NCBI GenBank assembly: GCA_022885665.1
Contig: JAGQDJ010000056.1
Span: forward strand, 186,001 to 250,000
DNA from: Triops longicaudatus
Taxonomy: Eukaryota; Arthropoda; Branchiopoda; Notostraca; Triopsidae
Direction: 5' to 3'
DNA length: 64,000 bases
The notes below the pieces were generated by a model that was given only the letters and a program-made list of their open reading frames with translations, made no database searches and was not told the origin of the DNA. Both the position numbers and the translations under genes were made by a program. Within the stretch, counting starts at the first letter, position 1. The number at the start of each line of letters is the position of its first letter. Positions 60,636 through 64,000 of this stretch are shown in pieces.

Positions 60636-63600
60636 GCAAAAAAAAATATAATAATAATAAATAACACGGATAAAAATTGGTAAAAAAATCAAACATAAAT
60701 TAGAAAACACAGCAATAGACTAAGGCTGCTTTCCGCTGAAATTAAAATAACATTGAGTGATGGCAGAGAAATCAAATATTCAACACGAATAAATGGTCCA
60801 ATAAACGGAACGAGTAAATAAATTACTCAGGTACCAGTTTTTTAAGGCTGTTTGTTCGAGTCTAGTATTACGAACGCATGATCAAAGTGTTTTATCTCAG
60901 AGAAACTCATCTCCCTTTCCGTAACCCTAGTAAACTAGAGCACCGAGTTTCCAAACACGAACTCGGAGCTAATCCTAAACTTCAACTTTAGGGTGGCTAA
61001 ATTGAAATATAGTGCTGCCAAGTTGCCAACAACCTCATGTATACTGCTGTGCGACTTGTTTGGGAAGGCATAGCGGTGAGCGAGAGTTTGGGGGTGCTTT
61101 CCACGCGGGGAGCTTAAGCCCTCGAACACGGAGGATTTCTATTTGGCCGAAAGCTCGTTCGCATGCGAGAACTCGTGTCACTTTCTTTCTTCATGTACTC
61201 ATTTCTTGCTTTACCTTCCTTTATCCATCCTCTTTCATCCTTTCGACTAGTACAGATGGACCCTGCAGTTTTACTCGGCTACTGGAAAATTATTGCGTCG
61301 TAGGGCACCATTGCTGGTTCTAACTCTCGCCACTCGCCAAATTCTCCACCATTACAAGCTCGTACTCGTACTCGTTGAGATAGTAATGGAAACACTGCAT
61401 GCAAAATCTTTGTGACGCACTAGGTCGTCTGGGCATCAGATTGGGTTAAAAGGACCGAGATCCTTGTTAATGGCTGCAGTAATTCGGTGCAAACTCTTTT
61501 GTTCCTCATTAGGAGAGAACAAAGTCTCTCAGAGTGGGGGTCCAGCACTTGTTAAGAGAATAACAAACTTTCAAGTGCTATTGGTGGGCAGAGAGGCTAC
61601 TTTTTTCCAGATTTCCCCTTGAGGGTACACATTTCAAATAACGCACCCTGGGGCGAGAAAACAATGTGCTCCAAACATGTTTTATGCTCACGATTCCCTG
61701 CGTTTGTTTAGTAAAGAGGCAGTTATGCGTGTTTTGCTTGCACTCATGACGTAATTAAATACATGCAAGAGAAAATTTAATTTTCAATATCTGCAGAAAT
61801 GCCAGGTTTCAGCAATCGAGTGTGAAATTTGTTTACAAGCCTTCGGCAGTAATTCCTTCGTTTTTGACTCCAAACAAACTCTCGGGAAACATAAACATGC
61901 CGAGTGTCGTCAATAACTCTTCGTGCAAATTTCAAAGTAAATCGTATAACAGAACAAAGAACATGCGAGAATTGTCACGACAAACGAAACGCTGAACACA
62001 AAATTTACCGTCCCATACCAATAATAGTAAATAAACTTACATTTGTTTTTTCTTAATGCACCTGCGACATACAAAAGAACATTACAGTTAATCAGGTCAT
62101 AAAAACGGCAAATAAATCTAGCTGCTAAAAAACTATATACATACTAATGAAAGTAAAATAAAGAAAGTGAAATATTAATAGAGTATCGTTAAAGGATAAA
62201 AATTATAATCCAACTGACTGTCATGAGAGACAAAATGAAGTAAACCACAATAAATATTTGAGCCGTTGTATGCTTTCGGAAGGATTTATTCCGAAAAATA
62301 TTGCCAACATTTTTTTAAAGGTGCTTTCATGAGTTCAGTCAGCGCAAAGCAGATTAAAGCTGCAAATTTTCTTTTTCTACTTAGTGTCTATTATTCCGGA
62401 AAAGTGAATAGAAGAGAACCGTAAAGCAGGGACAGAAATGTTTACAGTACCAGAAATGATTCATCTACAAAGGTATTTCAGACCTCTTTCTTCTTAAGCC
62501 ACGGATGATAGATCTTCTCTGGTGGGCTCTCGACGAAAGTTCTTGTAACTCAAGTTTCTTGGCAACCGGTATTTCTCCTATAACCATGCATAGGATTTCT
62601 TTCTTGTAACCCGGGATAAAAGAAAAGACAAGTTTTGAATAGGATTGCGCCCTCCAAGTAAAAAATAAGTTTTTCAAAACGCTCTTTGCTTGAAGCACAG
62701 TACTTGAGAAATCTGTCGCTCTTCAACCGCAGATAGCACCCCGAACCTGACTTGAATGCGAAAAAGGCGCTATTGCGACACAGAAGTAATAATCATATCA
62801 CGACTCGTGAGATGTAGCATATTCCACCTCGAAACAAAGGTGTGAAAAATGAGAAAATATTTCTCTTAAACATTACTCAAAAAGCTCTTGGGAAATTCCT
62901 ATCTGTTCTCACGTACTCTTCCTTGTAGCAATGCTAAATACCTTAAAAAGTATTATAATTTTAAATAAGTAAACTAAAATTTACAATTAAATTTATAATT
63001 TTTTAGGAATGAAGTACGATTGGGTAATAAATGAATAGTATAAAATACTACAATTCAAGATATATAATTGTAACTCATAGCACTAGAATAGCAACTACAA
63101 AATAGTGCCTTAAAATGCAAAAATTTATGGATAAAAAGATATGAAAATACGTTAATGTATGTGATCATTTAAGAAAGTGAACGAAAGTGAAAAAGTAAAA
63201 AATGAGGCGATGAAAAGAATTCCGAAGAAATTTGAAAATAAGTGTTAAAAAAATACTTAAATTCGCTTCGCAGCGTACGGGAATTCGTTTGAATCTATTT
63301 CTTTTTTATTTTTTTCCTTAAGTTTCTAGAAGCTTAAAAGGCGTAAGCAACAAGAGCGCCGTTGGCGGCTTGAAAGAGAATTTAGAGCTGCATGTGTGGC
63401 CCAACGGTTTTCGTTCCTTTAATAGCATTGTTTCTCTCATTTTCTTATACTTCTTTACCCCAATGTCATCTGGTTAGGACGGGTTTTACCCAAGACGCCC
63501 TGAAACAGTACGATTTTCTCCAACTGTTGGCCATATTTTCACAAAAATAAAAGAAAAAGAGGATAATAGGACTTCATGTTAGGAGAGAAATAAATATATT

Positions 63601-64000
63601 CGTATCTTAATGGCTGTCATATCATGTAATGTTTCCTTTCTTCGTCCTTCGTTCTGTGTAAGCAAACCTCTCACGTTTAAGTTCCTAATTTGTAGCCGCA
63701 TTTAGACGAAATGCATGGAGACAATTGTGGTTGCAGTTTATGTCGTCTTCATGGAAATTAGACAGCCATTTCCTCCAAGCGGATTTCATAACTCTGTCAT
63801 TTTTTTCGTTTTCTTTGCAGATTGCAGTGCGAAATCCCAATTCCTTTTGCGCGAAAATTTGAATTTTTGCAAAATAAAACAGACGTGAAGAATCACAGCA
63901 AAAAGCAAAGACGACGGGACGCACAGGGATCTGAACGACGAGGACCATGGCTGTTTAAAAGGATTGCAATGGCTTTGCTTAGCACTGGAAATGGTCATGG
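60636..64000. other. Right end of window, no supported gene
   Basis: AT-rich, with a somewhat GC-richer island at 61.0-61.6 kb where a 103-codon plus-strand frame (61012-61323) has no recognised domain. Minus-strand frames at 62465-62698 and 63685-63998 are likewise unsupported. Confidence 0.4.

Noticed and set aside
60850..60880. tRNA B-box-like GTTCGAGTC
   Set aside because: There is no A box or cloverleaf at the right distance.

Overview
This is a eukaryotic nuclear window, most likely from an arthropod. The genes have many short GT-AG introns, coding exons sit in AT-rich DNA, ribosomal protein L10 is of the 218-residue animal type, and a four-pass membrane protein belongs to a family I know from arthropods. 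I see no bacterial operon, CRISPR array, phage or rRNA, and no tRNA candidate that I trust.

The genes are concentrated at the left end. From 1 to 1819 the minus strand carries the 5' half of SNX29 (RUN domain, truncated by the window edge). A spacer of about 0.4 kb separates it from the divergent plus-strand gene RpL10 (about 2235-3212), which has a pyrimidine-rich 5' leader and a leader intron. RpL10 converges on two head-to-tail gamma-glutamyl hydrolase genes on the minus strand (3893-5363 and 5563-7238). Each has seven coding exons with the same intron phases, and only 199 bp separate them. Next on the minus strand are two intronless reading frames (8460-9275 and 10418-11302) for a tandem pair of related two-TM membrane proteins that I cannot name. 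After a 16.5 kb stretch without a recognisable gene there is a five-exon minus-strand gene for a 202-residue tetraspan protein (27850-29416), similar to the DUF4728/pasiflora group.

From 29.4 kb to 64 kb I find no gene I can support. This stretch and the 11.3-27.8 kb gap hold old repeats: (1) a three-copy, roughly 0.8-1 kb dispersed repeat (16.5, 25.2 and 50.1 kb) whose minus strand still aligns as a decayed reading frame; (2) a family of about 170-bp inverted-repeat elements with TA target sites and pogo/Tigger-like ends; (3) a short element with G-runs and a GGCCGTAC/GCCATAGCC end; (4) a second dispersed repeat pair at 32.8 and 48.7 kb; (5) two decayed tandem arrays with periods near 118 and 125 bp at 41.2-42.4 kb; and several minisatellites and homopolymers.

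The genes do not form one pathway. SNX29 (endosomal trafficking), RpL10 (translation), GGH (lysosomal or secreted folate-polyglutamate hydrolysis) and the membrane proteins look like ordinary neighbours. The least described items are the tandem two-TM proteins and the three-copy dispersed repeat.
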